DNA of 64,000 nucleotides from assembly GCA_963791495.1 (NCBI GenBank), contig CAWBST010000020.1, positions 124,001 through 188,000 of the forward strand. The letters are read 5' to 3'. The DNA is from JAMXLO01 sp963791495. GTDB taxonomy: Bacteria; Pseudomonadota; Alphaproteobacteria; Acetobacterales; Acetobacteraceae. A program made the position numbers and the translations under genes. Position 1 is the first letter of the stretch; each line of letters opens with the position of its first letter. A model generated the notes under the pieces. It saw only the letters and a program-made list of their open reading frames with translations, did no database searches and was not told where the DNA came from. Shown piece after piece: positions 28,436-37,018 of the stretch.

Positions 28436-28517
28436 GGTCGCATCCCTTCACTACGCCCCGCCAAAATCGGCAGCGGGAAAAAGTGGGTCGGAGAGAAACT
28501 GACCTGGATTGGATAGC

Positions 28518-28531
28518 TCACGAAACCGTGA
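28518..28531. promoter_or_regulatory. Palindromic operator candidate 1 (TCACG-N4-CGTGA)
   Basis: TCACGAAACCGTGA, perfect 5-bp arms around four bases. Its centre is exactly 30 bp from the centre of the second copy, about three helical turns, so both would face the same side of the DNA. On the minus strand a weak TTGCAT / CTATCC pair with 17-base spacing frames this site, which would put it between -35 and -10 of the small-gene operon (inference). Confidence 0.55.
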
Positions 28532-28547
28532 TGATGCAACCATTAAC

Positions 28548-28561
28548 TCACGATTCCGTGA
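28548..28561. promoter_or_regulatory. Palindromic operator candidate 2 (TCACG-N4-CGTGA)
   Basis: TCACGATTCCGTGA, the same arms as the first copy with a different four-base spacer. The pair suggests a dimeric helix-turn-helix regulator binding as two dimers. It lies upstream of the three-small-gene operon and also upstream (by about 235 bases) of the plus-strand acyl-CoA dehydrogenase. Confidence 0.55.
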
Positions 28562-28793
28562 TCACATTTTCCTTAGCAAATTGCAATGTATCGACAGGCG
28601 AATGTATCGCAAAGTTGCCATATTTTCTTCTGCAATTTCCGGGACTTATACCGAGAACTCTCGACGGGATCGAGCGCTGCACCGCAACGTAACCGCATCA
28701 GGCACTGGCACCGCCCAACGATGCGACGGCCGGTCCGGTGCTGGTAAGTTTGGATACGCGCACTACGCCGTCTCTAGGACAGGGATCCCGCCT

Positions 28794-29981
28794 ATGTTGT
28801 TCGAACTCCCGCCTGCCGCGCAGGAACTGCAATCGGTGGCGCGCCGCCTCGCGGAGACGGCGATCGCAGCGCGCGCGGTCGAGGTGGATCGCACGGAAGA
28901 GTATCCGTGGGACAATGTCGCGGCACTGCGCGATGCGGGACTGCTGGGCTACACGATCCCGCGTGAGTATGGAGGCGCCGGAGGCAGCTTCCTCGACGCG
29001 GTGGTCATCATCGAGGAGATGGCGCGCGTCTGCGGCGTCACCGGCCGCATCGCGGTCGAGACCAACATGGGTGCCATCTCGGCGGTGATGCAGTACGGCA
29101 GCGAGGTGCAGAAGCGGTTTGCGGCGCGCCTGGTGCTGGACGGCGACAAGCCGGCGATCTGCATTACCGAGCCCGAGGCAGGCTCCGCCGCCACCGACAT
29201 GACGACGCGCGCCGACCGGCGCAATGGCTACTGGCTGGTCAACGGGCGAAAGCACTGGATCACCGGCGGCGGCGTATCGCGCCTGCATCTGATATTCGCG
29301 CGCGTGTTCGACGAGACGGGACATGCGCCAGGGATCGGCGGGTTCCTCGCGGTGCGCGACGAGGCGAAGGGGCTGGTGATCGGCAAGCGGGAACCGACGA
29401 TGGGACTGCGCGGCATTCCGGAGACCGAGATCCGGTTCGAGAACCTGGAAGTGCCGGACGAGATGGTGCTGCAGTCACCTGAAGGTCGGCTGCATGGCTT
29501 TGCCGATCTGATGAACGCCTACAACAGCCAGCGCGTCGGTGCTGCGACGGTCGCACTCGGTTTGGCGCAGGGAGCGTTCGAGGCGGCGACGGCGTTTGCC
29601 AAGGAGCGTCACCAATTCGGCCGGCCGATCGGCGAATTCCAAGGGCTGCAATGGATACTTGCCGACATGGCTATCCAGCTCAACGCGGCACGGCTGGCGG
29701 TTTATCGCGCGGCGGCGAGTGCCGACCCGTTCCCCGATCCGTTGCTGGCGGCGCAGGCGAAGGTGTTCGCCTCAGAGATGGCGATCAAGGTCACCAACGA
29801 CGCGCTGCAGATGTTCGGTGCGCGTGGCTACTCGCGCGACTATCCGATGGAGCGGATGGCTCGCGACGCGCGGATGTTCACCATCGGAGGCGGCACCGCA
29901 CAGGTCCTGCGCAACTTTGTCGCCGCGCGGGTGCTGGGCTGGAAGCTGCCGCAGACACGCGATGGGTATGTGGAGCGGTAG
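28794..29981 (+). CDS. Acyl-CoA dehydrogenase
   Basis: FAD acyl-CoA dehydrogenase, 395 aa, standard length. Motifs: AICITEPEAGSAATDMTTRA (signature 1), HWITGGGVSRLHLIFARV, RHQFGRPIGEFQGLQWILAD and QMFGARGYSRDYPMERMARD (signature 2). It oxidises the alpha-beta bond of an acyl-CoA, passing electrons to ETF. The start is set at the ATG before LFELPPAAQ, since everything further upstream runs into the operator region and loses protein character. Confidence 0.92.
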   Translation: MLFELPPAAQELQSVARRLAETAIAARAVEVDRTEEYPWDNVAALRDAGLLGYTIPREYGGAGGSFLDAVVIIEEMARVCGVTGRIAVETNMGAISAVMQYGSEVQKRFAARLVLDGDKPAICITEPEAGSAATDMTTRADRRNGYWLVNGRKHWITGGGVSRLHLIFARVFDETGHAPGIGGFLAVRDEAKGLVIGKREPTMGLRGIPETEIRFENLEVPDEMVLQSPEGRLHGFADLMNAYNSQRVGAATVALGLAQGAFEAATAFAKERHQFGRPIGEFQGLQWILADMAIQLNAARLAVYRAAASADPFPDPLLAAQAKVFASEMAIKVTNDALQMFGARGYSRDYPMERMARDARMFTIGGGTAQVLRNFVAARVLGWKLPQTRDGYVER

Positions 29982-30027
29982 GTCCCGTCGCTCCCGTGCG
30001 ACGAGTTCAGCCTTGCGAGATCTGCGC

Positions 30028-30065
30028 CGTCAGTCTGGATTCCCGCTTGTGCGAGAATGATGGTT
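30028..30065. repeat. Partial REP-like repeat at the 3' end of tmk
   Basis: CTGGATTCCCGCTTGTGCGAGAATGA matches the right half of the repeat at 49151-49226 (CTGGATTCCCGCG...CGGGAATGAC). It overlaps the tmk stop, so the repeat now encodes the end of the protein. Confidence 0.65.
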
Positions 30066-30689
30066 GGGTGGCAGAGCCAGCCGCGCGCGCAAGGCCTGCA
30101 TGATGGCGGCTTGTACCTCGTCGCTGGAACCGCCCGCGGCAATCAGCACGCAGCGTTCTGGGGCCGCGGCGGCGATGTCGCGAAAACCCTGATTCACCCG
30201 GGCATGGAACAGCGCATCGAGCCGCTCGTAGCGGTCGGCGTCGGCACCGCGTGCGATCTGGCGGGCGACGGCCACCGCGTCGCTCACGTCGAGCACCAGC
30301 GTGACGTCCGGAACTATGCCGAGTAGTCCGGTGAGTGTGGCAATCGTGGGACGGTCGGCACCAAGGCCATAGCCCTGATAGGCCATCGTCGAATCGAAGA
30401 ACCGGTCGCAGATTACCCACATGCCGGCTGAGAGCGCCGGGCGGATCGTCTTCTCCACGTGCTCCGCGCGAGCGGCGAAGTGCAGCAATGTCTCGGCTGG
30501 CGCCGACCAGTCGACCGAATCGCCGAGCAGCAGGTTGCGCAGGATTTCGGCGCCCGGTGCACCGCCGGGCTCACGTGTCCGCAGTACGGGCAGGCCGAGT
30601 GTCACAAGTGCATCGGCAAGCAGTTGGGCTTGCGTGGACTTGCCCGCGCACTCACCGCCTTCCAACGTGATGAAACGGCCGAAGGGCAC
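30030..30689 (-). CDS. tmk: Thymidylate kinase
   Basis: dTMP kinase, 219 aa, which makes dTDP for DNA synthesis. The P-loop EGGECAGKSTQAQLLA is at residue 9, the DR(Y/F) motif is CDRFFDSTMAYQGYG, and REPGG occurs near residue 38. The last 14 or so residues (NHHSRTSGNPD) are not part of the tmk fold; they are read from a partial REP-like repeat that has extended the C-terminus. It begins 10 bases after the stop of the carboxypeptidase gene, so the four genes from mltB to tmk form one transcription block. Confidence 0.94.
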   Translation of the reverse strand: MPFGRFITLEGGECAGKSTQAQLLADALVTLGLPVLRTREPGGAPGAEILRNLLLGDSVDWSAPAETLLHFAARAEHVEKTIRPALSAGMWVICDRFFDSTMAYQGYGLGADRPTIATLTGLLGIVPDVTLVLDVSDAVAVARQIARGADADRYERLDALFHARVNQGFRDIAAAAPERCVLIAAGGSSDEVQAAIMQALRARLALPPNHHSRTSGNPD

Positions 30690-30699
30690 GCCGCGCCGT

Positions 30700-31914
30700 C
30701 TACCCGCCCGTCACATAATGCGACAGCACCGCCATCGCGCGACCCGGCAGACCGAGCTTCTCTACGTCCTCACCTGCGAGCAGCGCCACCTCCATCGCAG
30801 GCACGCCCTGCCCAGCCACCACCAGTTTGCCAAGCGTTGTCCCCTTAGCCACCGGGGCGCGGATCGGCGAGTCGTAACTCACCTTCACCGACGCGTTCTT
30901 CCGCCAGTTGCGCGGCATCGTCACCGCCAGGTCGCGCCCGCCGACCAGCGGCACGGACGGCTTGGTGCCGAGCCACACCGGAACGCGCTCGACAACGTCG
31001 CCGGCGGCGAACAATGTCACGTCCTCGAAGTTCGCGAACGCCCAGTCCATCAGGCGTTCGCCCTCTTCGGCGCGTTGGTGCATCGAGTTTAGGCCGTTCA
31101 GAACCAGGATCACCCGCCGCTCGCCGCGCTTGGTGCTGGCCACCACCCCGTAGCCACCAGCCTCGGTGTGACCAGTCTTCAGTCCGTCGGCAGTGCCCTT
31201 CTGCACCAGCGGATTCCGATTGCCTTGCTCGATGTTGTTGTATTTGAAGGTCTTCTCTGCGTCGTAGTGATAATATTCCGGAAAATCGTGGATGATACGG
31301 CGCGCCAGCGTGGCAATGTCGCGGCAGCTCATATGCTGTTCCGGATCCGGCCAACCGGTGGAATTCTTGAAAAACGAATTGGTCAGGCCGAGTTCCTTCG
31401 CCTTCTGGTTCATCAATTCGGCGAACTGTTCCTCTGATCCCGAGATCGCCTCGGCCAGCACGATGCAGGCATCATTGCCCGACTGCACGATGACGCCGCG
31501 GATCAAGTCTTCGACCCGCACCTGCGTGCCGATCTGGACGAACATCTTCGACCCGCCCATGTGCCACGCCCGCTCGCTCACCAGCAGCTCGTCGTCGAGC
31601 TTCATCTTGCCCTGCTGCAGGCGTTCGTAGACCAGAAAGATCGTCATCAGCTTGGTCATTGACGACGGCGGCATTTCCACATCGGCGTTCTTATCAAGCA
31701 GCGCGGCGCCGGTGGCGAAATCCTGGACAAATGCCCAGCGCGCTGCGGTGTCCACCGGGCCGATCGGTGTGTCGGCGGGACTGCCGGCTGGCATGTCCTT
31801 CTTCGCGCCGCGTGTGCCCGATTTCGCCGCAGGGTGGTGCGGCTGAGCGGTGGCTGAGAGCGCGCCGCCGATGAAGATCGCTGATGCCAGCAGGGTTTGC
31901 CGACGCGTGAGCAT
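30700..31914 (-). CDS. D-alanyl-D-alanine carboxypeptidase (DacA/PBP5-6 family)
   Basis: Penicillin-binding-protein-type carboxypeptidase, 404 aa, that trims the terminal D-Ala of peptidoglycan stems in the periplasm. Serine-protease-like triad motifs are S85-M-T-K88 (SxxK), SGN in VQSGNDACI and KTG in DGLKTGHTEAGG. A Tat-looking N-terminus (MLTRRQTLLASAIFIGGALS) serves as signal peptide. A C-terminal beta domain follows after residue 310. Part of the mltB-rlpA-dacA-tmk block. Confidence 0.93.
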   Translation of the reverse strand: MLTRRQTLLASAIFIGGALSATAQPHHPAAKSGTRGAKKDMPAGSPADTPIGPVDTAARWAFVQDFATGAALLDKNADVEMPPSSMTKLMTIFLVYERLQQGKMKLDDELLVSERAWHMGGSKMFVQIGTQVRVEDLIRGVIVQSGNDACIVLAEAISGSEEQFAELMNQKAKELGLTNSFFKNSTGWPDPEQHMSCRDIATLARRIIHDFPEYYHYDAEKTFKYNNIEQGNRNPLVQKGTADGLKTGHTEAGGYGVVASTKRGERRVILVLNGLNSMHQRAEEGERLMDWAFANFEDVTLFAAGDVVERVPVWLGTKPSVPLVGGRDLAVTMPRNWRKNASVKVSYDSPIRAPVAKGTTLGKLVVAGQGVPAMEVALLAGEDVEKLGLPGRAMAVLSHYVTGG

Positions 31915-31927
31915 GGCAACTCAACTC

Positions 31928-32797
31928 CTATTCCACCACGATCCGCGCATCGGTTACTCCGGAGTGGAGTACTTGGTCCAGCATCATATCGGCCTGTCGC
32001 ACGGTCGATAGCGGGCCGATGATCACCCGATGTGTCTGCACCCGCCCGTCGCGCCTGCTGACGATGCTGGCGCCGAGGCTGGCAGCGCGCGCGCGCTGGA
32101 CGTTGGCGTATTGGTAGCTTTGGAACGCGCCGAGCTGGACGAAGAGCTGGCCCGGATCGGGCGCTCCTGGCACCACAGTCTCAGGCAGGCGCAATGCGGG
32201 AGCAGCGGCAGGTTCCGTATCCGGCCGCCGCGCAATGGTGGTCGGACGAGTCGCGATCGGTGCGGCGCTGCCCGGCGGCGGCAGATCGGTCTGAATTACC
32301 TCGCCGCGGGGCGCGGCCACGATCGCGAGCTTGGGCGCGTCGGGCACGGCGTCGACGGCGTCGTGGCTCTGCCCGGGCAGCACTTCGAGGCGCACACGCA
32401 CCGCGGTTGGGTCCGCGAAGTGCAGCAGCGACGCGGTGCGGCGCGTTACCTCGATCAGCCGATGCGGCGTCGCGGGACCTCGGTCGTTAATGCGCACCAT
32501 CACCTGGAGACCGTTCTCCAGGTTGGTGAGCCGTGCGATTGCGGGAAGCTGCAGTGTCTGGTGTGCGGCGGCGAGCGCCGTTTGATCGAACCCCTCGCCA
32601 TCCGCGGTCAGGTCCGCATGGCCAGAGGGATAAACCGTCGCGAGGCCGGTCTCCTGGCCTTCGTAGCGCTCGCGCGGATAGTACCAGGCACCACCGGCCT
32701 GGTAGGGCGCGCCGAGGACATAGTGGGGGCTGACTGGTGGTGGCCTTTGACAGGACGCTGCAAGCAATGCCAGCGGCAGAGCGAGCGCCGGCCTCAC
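31928..32797 (-). CDS. rlpA: RlpA-family septal lipoprotein with SPOR domain
   Basis: RlpA-type lytic transglycosylase lipoprotein, 289 aa. The N-terminus (VRPALALPLALLAASC) is a lipoprotein signal with a slightly relaxed lipobox. A double-psi beta-barrel follows (ETGLATVYPSGHADLTADGE, VMVRINDRGPATPHRLIEVT), then a proline/alanine linker and a C-terminal SPOR domain (GQLFVQLGAFQSYQYANVQR) that binds denuded septal glycan. The GTG start overlaps the mltB stop as GTGA, showing coupling. It probably acts at the division site. Confidence 0.9.
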   Translation of the reverse strand: MRPALALPLALLAASCQRPPPVSPHYVLGAPYQAGGAWYYPRERYEGQETGLATVYPSGHADLTADGEGFDQTALAAAHQTLQLPAIARLTNLENGLQVMVRINDRGPATPHRLIEVTRRTASLLHFADPTAVRVRLEVLPGQSHDAVDAVPDAPKLAIVAAPRGEVIQTDLPPPGSAAPIATRPTTIARRPDTEPAAAPALRLPETVVPGAPDPGQLFVQLGAFQSYQYANVQRARAASLGASIVSRRDGRVQTHRVIIGPLSTVRQADMMLDQVLHSGVTDARIVVE

Positions 32798-33762
32798 GCG
32801 ACGACGGCATCCCCGAGAAGGCCGACCACCAGCGCGTAGTAATCGGAGGGATTGTAGCGACGGATCGCGGCGAAGTTCGCATAGACCATGAACGCGTCGC
32901 CGCCGGCTCCGTCGGGCAGCAGCACCGCGCCCTGTGCCTCGGCTCGCGGCAACGCACGCCCATCCGCGGTGCGCACGCCGAGCCGCGCCCATTCACCGAC
33001 CGGTCGGCGGTTGTCGCGGCCTGTCGCGGCGTGGTCGAAGCCAGGTGGGAGAAGGATCGCCTGCCCCCAGGGCTCACTGCCGCGCCAGCCCGACTGAGCG
33101 AGATAATTGGCGATCGAGCCGAGTACGTCGGGTTTGCTGGTCCAGATGTCGCGGCGACCGTGCCCTTCGAAATCCACCGCGTAGCGCAGGTAGGACGAGG
33201 GCATGAACTGCGGCTGCCCCATCGCACCGGCATAGGAGCCGAGCATGCGCCCCGGTGTCACGTCGCCATGCTCGAGGATACGCAGAGCGGCCAGCAGTTC
33301 GCCACGGAAGAAACCGGCGCGACGGCCTTCCCAGGCGAGCGTGGCCAGCGCTTCGACGACATGGAAGTCGCCCATGCCGGTGCCGAAGCTCGATTCCAGG
33401 CCCCAGATACCGGTGATGACGCCGGGCGTGACGGCGAAGCGATCCTGTACGCGAGCGAGCAGCGCACGGTTCTGCTGGAAAGCTGCGCGGCCATTGGCGA
33501 TGCGCTGATCGGTGATCAGCAGGGCGCGGTACTGCGCCCAGGTCATGGTGAATTCGGGCTGGTGGCGATCGCGCTCGAGCACCTTCTGGTTGGGCTGCAC
33601 GCCGGCAAATGCGCGCTCCAGCGTTGTGGCGGAAATGCCGACGCGCCGCGCCTCGGCACGAAGGCCGGCGAGGAAGCCCTGGAAGCTGTCGGGCGCGGCG
33701 AGGGCCGGCACCGCGAGGACGGCGGGAACCGAGGCAGCCAGTAGCGAACGTCGGCTCAGCAT
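32794..33762 (-). CDS. MltB-type lytic murein transglycosylase
   Basis: Membrane-bound-type lytic transglycosylase B family (SLT_2), 322 aa, cutting glycan strands to 1,6-anhydro ends. The catalytic Glu is in ITGIWGLESSFGTGMGDF, with GAMGQPQFMPSSYLRYAVDF as the other hallmark. The N-terminus (MLSRRSLLAASVPAVLAVPA) is a twin-arginine or Sec signal. First gene of the cell-wall block, translationally coupled to rlpA. Confidence 0.92.
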   Translation of the reverse strand: MLSRRSLLAASVPAVLAVPALAAPDSFQGFLAGLRAEARRVGISATTLERAFAGVQPNQKVLERDRHQPEFTMTWAQYRALLITDQRIANGRAAFQQNRALLARVQDRFAVTPGVITGIWGLESSFGTGMGDFHVVEALATLAWEGRRAGFFRGELLAALRILEHGDVTPGRMLGSYAGAMGQPQFMPSSYLRYAVDFEGHGRRDIWTSKPDVLGSIANYLAQSGWRGSEPWGQAILLPPGFDHAATGRDNRRPVGEWARLGVRTADGRALPRAEAQGAVLLPDGAGGDAFMVYANFAAIRRYNPSDYYALVVGLLGDAVVA

Positions 33763-33906
33763 GTATGGCTGTCTGCCACGAGCGGTCGCGTCGGCGCAAC
33801 AAAGTCAGCGGGGTTGGCGCCCTCCGTTTCTTGAAAGCGAAAATTGCGTTGCGCGTAAAGAAAATGCGATTGAACCGCCGGAGGACGCACCGGGCGTTAT
33901 GATAAG

Positions 33907-34335
33907 ATGGATGTGCTCATAATTGAACGCGACGTCATGCTTGCCGCAGTGCTCGCGGACTCGCTGGCCGAAGACGGCGTCGCGACGGTGGTTCTGCATA
34001 ATGACAAGGAAGCTCTCGCGCTTCCTCAACAAAGTGTTCCGCGAGTCGTCATCACCGGCATAAATCGGAACGGCGAGGATATGCGAGGCCTGGCTATTGG
34101 AAGGGCCCTGCGTGCGCGCTTTCCCTTCCTTGCGATGATCTATATGGCGGCATTGTGGCCGGCTCGGTTGCATCGCTCCGCGCTTGCTCGTGACGAGCGC
34201 TTCCTGGCTAAACCAGTTCGCATGTCGAAGCTGGTCGAAACAGTACGCGAGTTGCTTACCAAAGCTATGAGGCCAGCCATCCTGAGAGGATCGGCTTCCG
34301 GCCAGAGAAACCTGCTCCGCTTAGCGGAAGTGTGA
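33907..34335 (+). CDS. Receiver-like protein lacking the phospho-acceptor Asp
   Basis: A 142-aa protein with a response-regulator receiver fold. The acidic pair (IERD near residue 7) and the conserved Lys (FLAKPVRMSKLVETVRELL) are in place, but the strand-3 end reads RVVITGINRNGEDM, so the usual phosphorylated Asp is Gly. No output domain. It is probably a pseudo-receiver that works by binding rather than phosphorylation. Stands alone, divergent from mltB. Confidence 0.75.
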   Translation: MDVLIIERDVMLAAVLADSLAEDGVATVVLHNDKEALALPQQSVPRVVITGINRNGEDMRGLAIGRALRARFPFLAMIYMAALWPARLHRSALARDERFLAKPVRMSKLVETVRELLTKAMRPAILRGSASGQRNLLRLAEV

Positions 34336-34409
34336 AGAGAGATCGAGGCAGCACGCCGTAGTTCCGCCGCCGTTGCCTGTCATGCGAAAGGGGTTGGAGG
34401 GTATTTGAT

Positions 34410-34496
34410 ATGAGCAAGAAAGAATGGTTGCATCTGATCACCTACGGCTCGGTGTTTGTAATGTCAGGGGTCGTTCTCGCTTGCACCTTTCTCTGA
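34410..34496 (+). CDS. 28-aa single-helix membrane peptide
   Basis: A short open frame with GGAGGG nine bases before ATG. It encodes MSKKEWLHLITYGSVFVMSG and then VVLACTFL: a basic start and one membrane helix, the usual form of bacterial small membrane proteins. Expression is not proven. Confidence 0.45.
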   Translation: MSKKEWLHLITYGSVFVMSGVVLACTFL

Positions 34497-34593
34497 CCAG
34501 GCGCTTGCCCGACCCGTAGAGTTCTCGACGCTGCCGAACCACGGGCCCTCAGGAGCGGGGCCGTCGGTGATGCGATCGGGGGTCTTGCCGCAG

Positions 34594-34737
34594 ATGGATC
34601 CAGCGACCCTGCGGCGACAGGCCGCTCACTTGCGTGGGTTGGCAGCATTGCTCACCGAAAAAGCGCTCCGTGATTCGGTGGCCGTTCTGGCGGAAAAGTA
34701 CGAAGCCGAGGCGAAACGAATTGAGAGCGGTGAATGA
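34594..34737 (+). CDS. Small helical protein (conserved alphaproteobacterial type)
   Basis: A 47-aa coiled, charged protein: MDPATLRRQAAHLRGLAALL followed by AVLAEKYEAEAKRIESG. The LRxxAxxLRxLA...LAxxYExEAxRIE pattern is a recurring small alphaproteobacterial protein of unknown role. An in-frame ATG 24 bases upstream is an alternative start. Confidence 0.55.
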   Translation: MDPATLRRQAAHLRGLAALLTEKALRDSVAVLAEKYEAEAKRIESGE

Positions 34738-34799
34738 CCACATCCAGGCACGGCTCGCCTTGCATCGTCACGGCGTGGCTTGGCCACGTCATCCACGTT

Positions 34800-35010
34800 T
34801 TGTAGAGCCACGGTACGCTCACCATGAATCCCGGTCGAGCCCGCCTTGGGATCCAGGCCGCGATCGATCGCCAGCTGCTCGCATTCGGGGTAGTAGACCG
34901 AGGTGATGATTGTCTCGTTGTAGAGATCCGTCGCCGCAGTCTGATGGCGCACCAAGACGAAGTCCTCGCGGTCGAGCGACAACACGCCGTTGACCGGACG
35001 TGCATCGTCG
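34800..35010 (-). pseudogene. Coding remnant of unidentified protein
   Basis: In the minus strand a stretch reads PVNGVLSLDREDFVLVRHQT, AATDLYNETIITSVYYPECE, QLAIDRGLDPKAG, which has the regularity of real protein but no proper start and fades after about 60 residues. Its end vaguely recalls the C-terminus of SIS-domain sugar-phosphate enzymes; I do not rely on that. It lies directly downstream of the old yellow enzyme gene on the same strand. Confidence 0.35.
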
Positions 35011-35029
35011 GCCGTCCAAGATTTCGCTC

Positions 35030-37018
35030 TTAGATCGCTTCACCTGCCGCGTGTCCACTCGCGGTGGCGAACAGCATTTCCTGTGGAGCACGTGCGTCGC
35101 CAACGGGTATGACTGGGATTCCGGCCGCGCGCAGCGGGATCGTCAGGGCGTCGTCCGGTGTTCGTGGCGTGGCATAAGTCAGTAACGCCAGATCGTCGAT
35201 TGCGCACACGTCGCCGTTGTAGATGTTGACAATATCAAGCCGCCCCTCGGCACAAGCATCGTTCCAACGGGGCTCGGCGAGTGTGACGAGTCCGATACGC
35301 TGCTGCGCGATTCGGCGCAGGATACCCTGCCGCGTCACGAGCTGAACGTCTGTGGCGATCGTTTCGCGCGGTGTGACGATCATCACCCGATCGAAGCGTG
35401 CTTGCAGCGCCTCGGCGGCGGCATAGGTGGCTTCTGTGTGGTCGGTGTCGAACAGCACTGCGGCGCCGGCCTGTCGGCCAGTAAACCGCAACGTCTCTAT
35501 CAGAGCGGTGCGCAGGTCAGGCACCCAGCCTTCCGCACGCACCGCAGCGGGCAGCCAATCGGGCGGGATCATCGTTGAACCTGTTGCAAGGATCACCGTG
35601 TCCGGCCGAAGCGCGATGATCTCGGCTGCCGCCACTCGCCGACCGAGAATGATGTGGGCACCGGCACGGCGGGCTGCGACCGTCTGGTAGTCGTAGATGG
35701 AGGACACCGTCTCGCCGCCCGGCAACCTCCCACGCAGCCAAGCCTTGCCGCCGATCACGTTGGACGCACCGAACACTGTGACGTCATGCCCGCGCGCAGC
35801 CGCTACCCAGGCAGCTTCCAGTCCGGCGATCCCCGCGCCGACCACCACGACGCGCTTCGGGGTGTCTGTGCGCGGCGGCGCGAAATCGACCTCGTCAGGA
35901 CGGCCGACACGAGGATTGTTCACGCAGGCGATGGGCATATGCATCATCACGATGGCTCCCCAGCAGGTATTGCAGGAGAGGCAGTAGCGGATGTCCCAGG
36001 TTCGTCCTCCTGCCGCTTTGCGCGGCCAGGCAGGGTCTGCGACCAGCGGACGGCCAAGTGCGATCAGGGATGCCTCGTCACGGGTGAGAATCCCGTCCGC
36101 CTCCGCCGGGTCGGTGATGCGGCCGAGCGCCATCAACGGCACGCCGTTCAGACGGTGGCGCAGTTCCTTGATGAAATGCATGTACGGTATCGGCGGCCCA
36201 AATCGGTCCGGCGTGTGCATTTCCAGTGTCCGCGCGTGCGCTCCGCCGGCGAAACAGACGTAATCGACATTGCGCTTGCGGGTGAGCAGGTCGCCGATGA
36301 TGCCGGCCTCGGCCGGACCGATACTAGCGGGCATCCCATCATCGCCAGGCAGCTTCAGGCCAATGATAAAATCCGAGCCGCACGCTGCGCGCAGGGCTAT
36401 CACCAGTTCGGCGACAAACCGTGTGCGGCCTTCCCAGTCGCCGCCATATTCATCCGTCCGTCGATTGGACCAGGGGGAGAGAAACTGGTGAAACAGGTGC
36501 CCATGTCCGGCCGAGATCTCGACACCGGAAAAGCCACAGGCCTTCAGGTGAGAAGCCGATGCTGCGATCTGCTCGATCAGAGCTTTGATGTCTGCTGTCG
36601 TTAGGGCACGGGGCACGGTCCAGGACAGATCATCGGGCAAAGCGGAGGGACCGATCGCTTCCGGGTTTCGTCCTGGATAGTGCCGCCCGCGCCCGGCATC
36701 CTGGATTTGCCCGAGCAGGCGGCAATCCTGGCTTTCCACTGCCTCGGCGAAGCGTTTCAGCCCGTCAGCGTCGTCCCCTCGCCACACCTGCACCCGTGGC
36801 AGACCAGCCTGATGGTGCATCATGCCGAGCGGTTCCGTCACCGTCAGCGCCGCCCCGCCAGCTGCACGATTGGCGTGGTACTGGATTAGACGCTCCGTCA
36901 CCCGTCCGGCCGGCGTGGAAAGCGTCGTCATTGACGCATGGGCGATTCGGTTGCGCAGTCGCTTGCCAGCCAACTCGAACGGAGTGAAGAGGACAGTGTA
37001 ATCGGTTGTCTGAGGCAT
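35030..37018 (-). CDS. Old yellow enzyme / TMADH-type FMN-[4Fe-4S]-FAD oxidoreductase
   Basis: A 662-aa two-domain flavoprotein like 2,4-dienoyl-CoA reductase and trimethylamine dehydrogenase. Residues 1-340 form the FMN TIM barrel (LFTPFELAGKRLRNRIAHAS, SGVEISAGHGHLFHQFLSPW). The cluster cysteines C346, C349, C352 and C365 have the x2-x2-x12 spacing of trimethylamine dehydrogenase rather than the x2-x3-x11 of dienoyl-CoA reductase. A dinucleotide domain follows (VVVVGAGIAGLEAAWVAAAR). Substrate may be an amine, an enoate or an N-methyl compound. Monocistronic. Confidence 0.9.
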   Translation of the reverse strand: MPQTTDYTVLFTPFELAGKRLRNRIAHASMTTLSTPAGRVTERLIQYHANRAAGGAALTVTEPLGMMHHQAGLPRVQVWRGDDADGLKRFAEAVESQDCRLLGQIQDAGRGRHYPGRNPEAIGPSALPDDLSWTVPRALTTADIKALIEQIAASASHLKACGFSGVEISAGHGHLFHQFLSPWSNRRTDEYGGDWEGRTRFVAELVIALRAACGSDFIIGLKLPGDDGMPASIGPAEAGIIGDLLTRKRNVDYVCFAGGAHARTLEMHTPDRFGPPIPYMHFIKELRHRLNGVPLMALGRITDPAEADGILTRDEASLIALGRPLVADPAWPRKAAGGRTWDIRYCLSCNTCWGAIVMMHMPIACVNNPRVGRPDEVDFAPPRTDTPKRVVVVGAGIAGLEAAWVAAARGHDVTVFGASNVIGGKAWLRGRLPGGETVSSIYDYQTVAARRAGAHIILGRRVAAAEIIALRPDTVILATGSTMIPPDWLPAAVRAEGWVPDLRTALIETLRFTGRQAGAAVLFDTDHTEATYAAAEALQARFDRVMIVTPRETIATDVQLVTRQGILRRIAQQRIGLVTLAEPRWNDACAEGRLDIVNIYNGDVCAIDDLALLTYATPRTPDDALTIPLRAAGIPVIPVGDARAPQEMLFATASGHAAGEAI

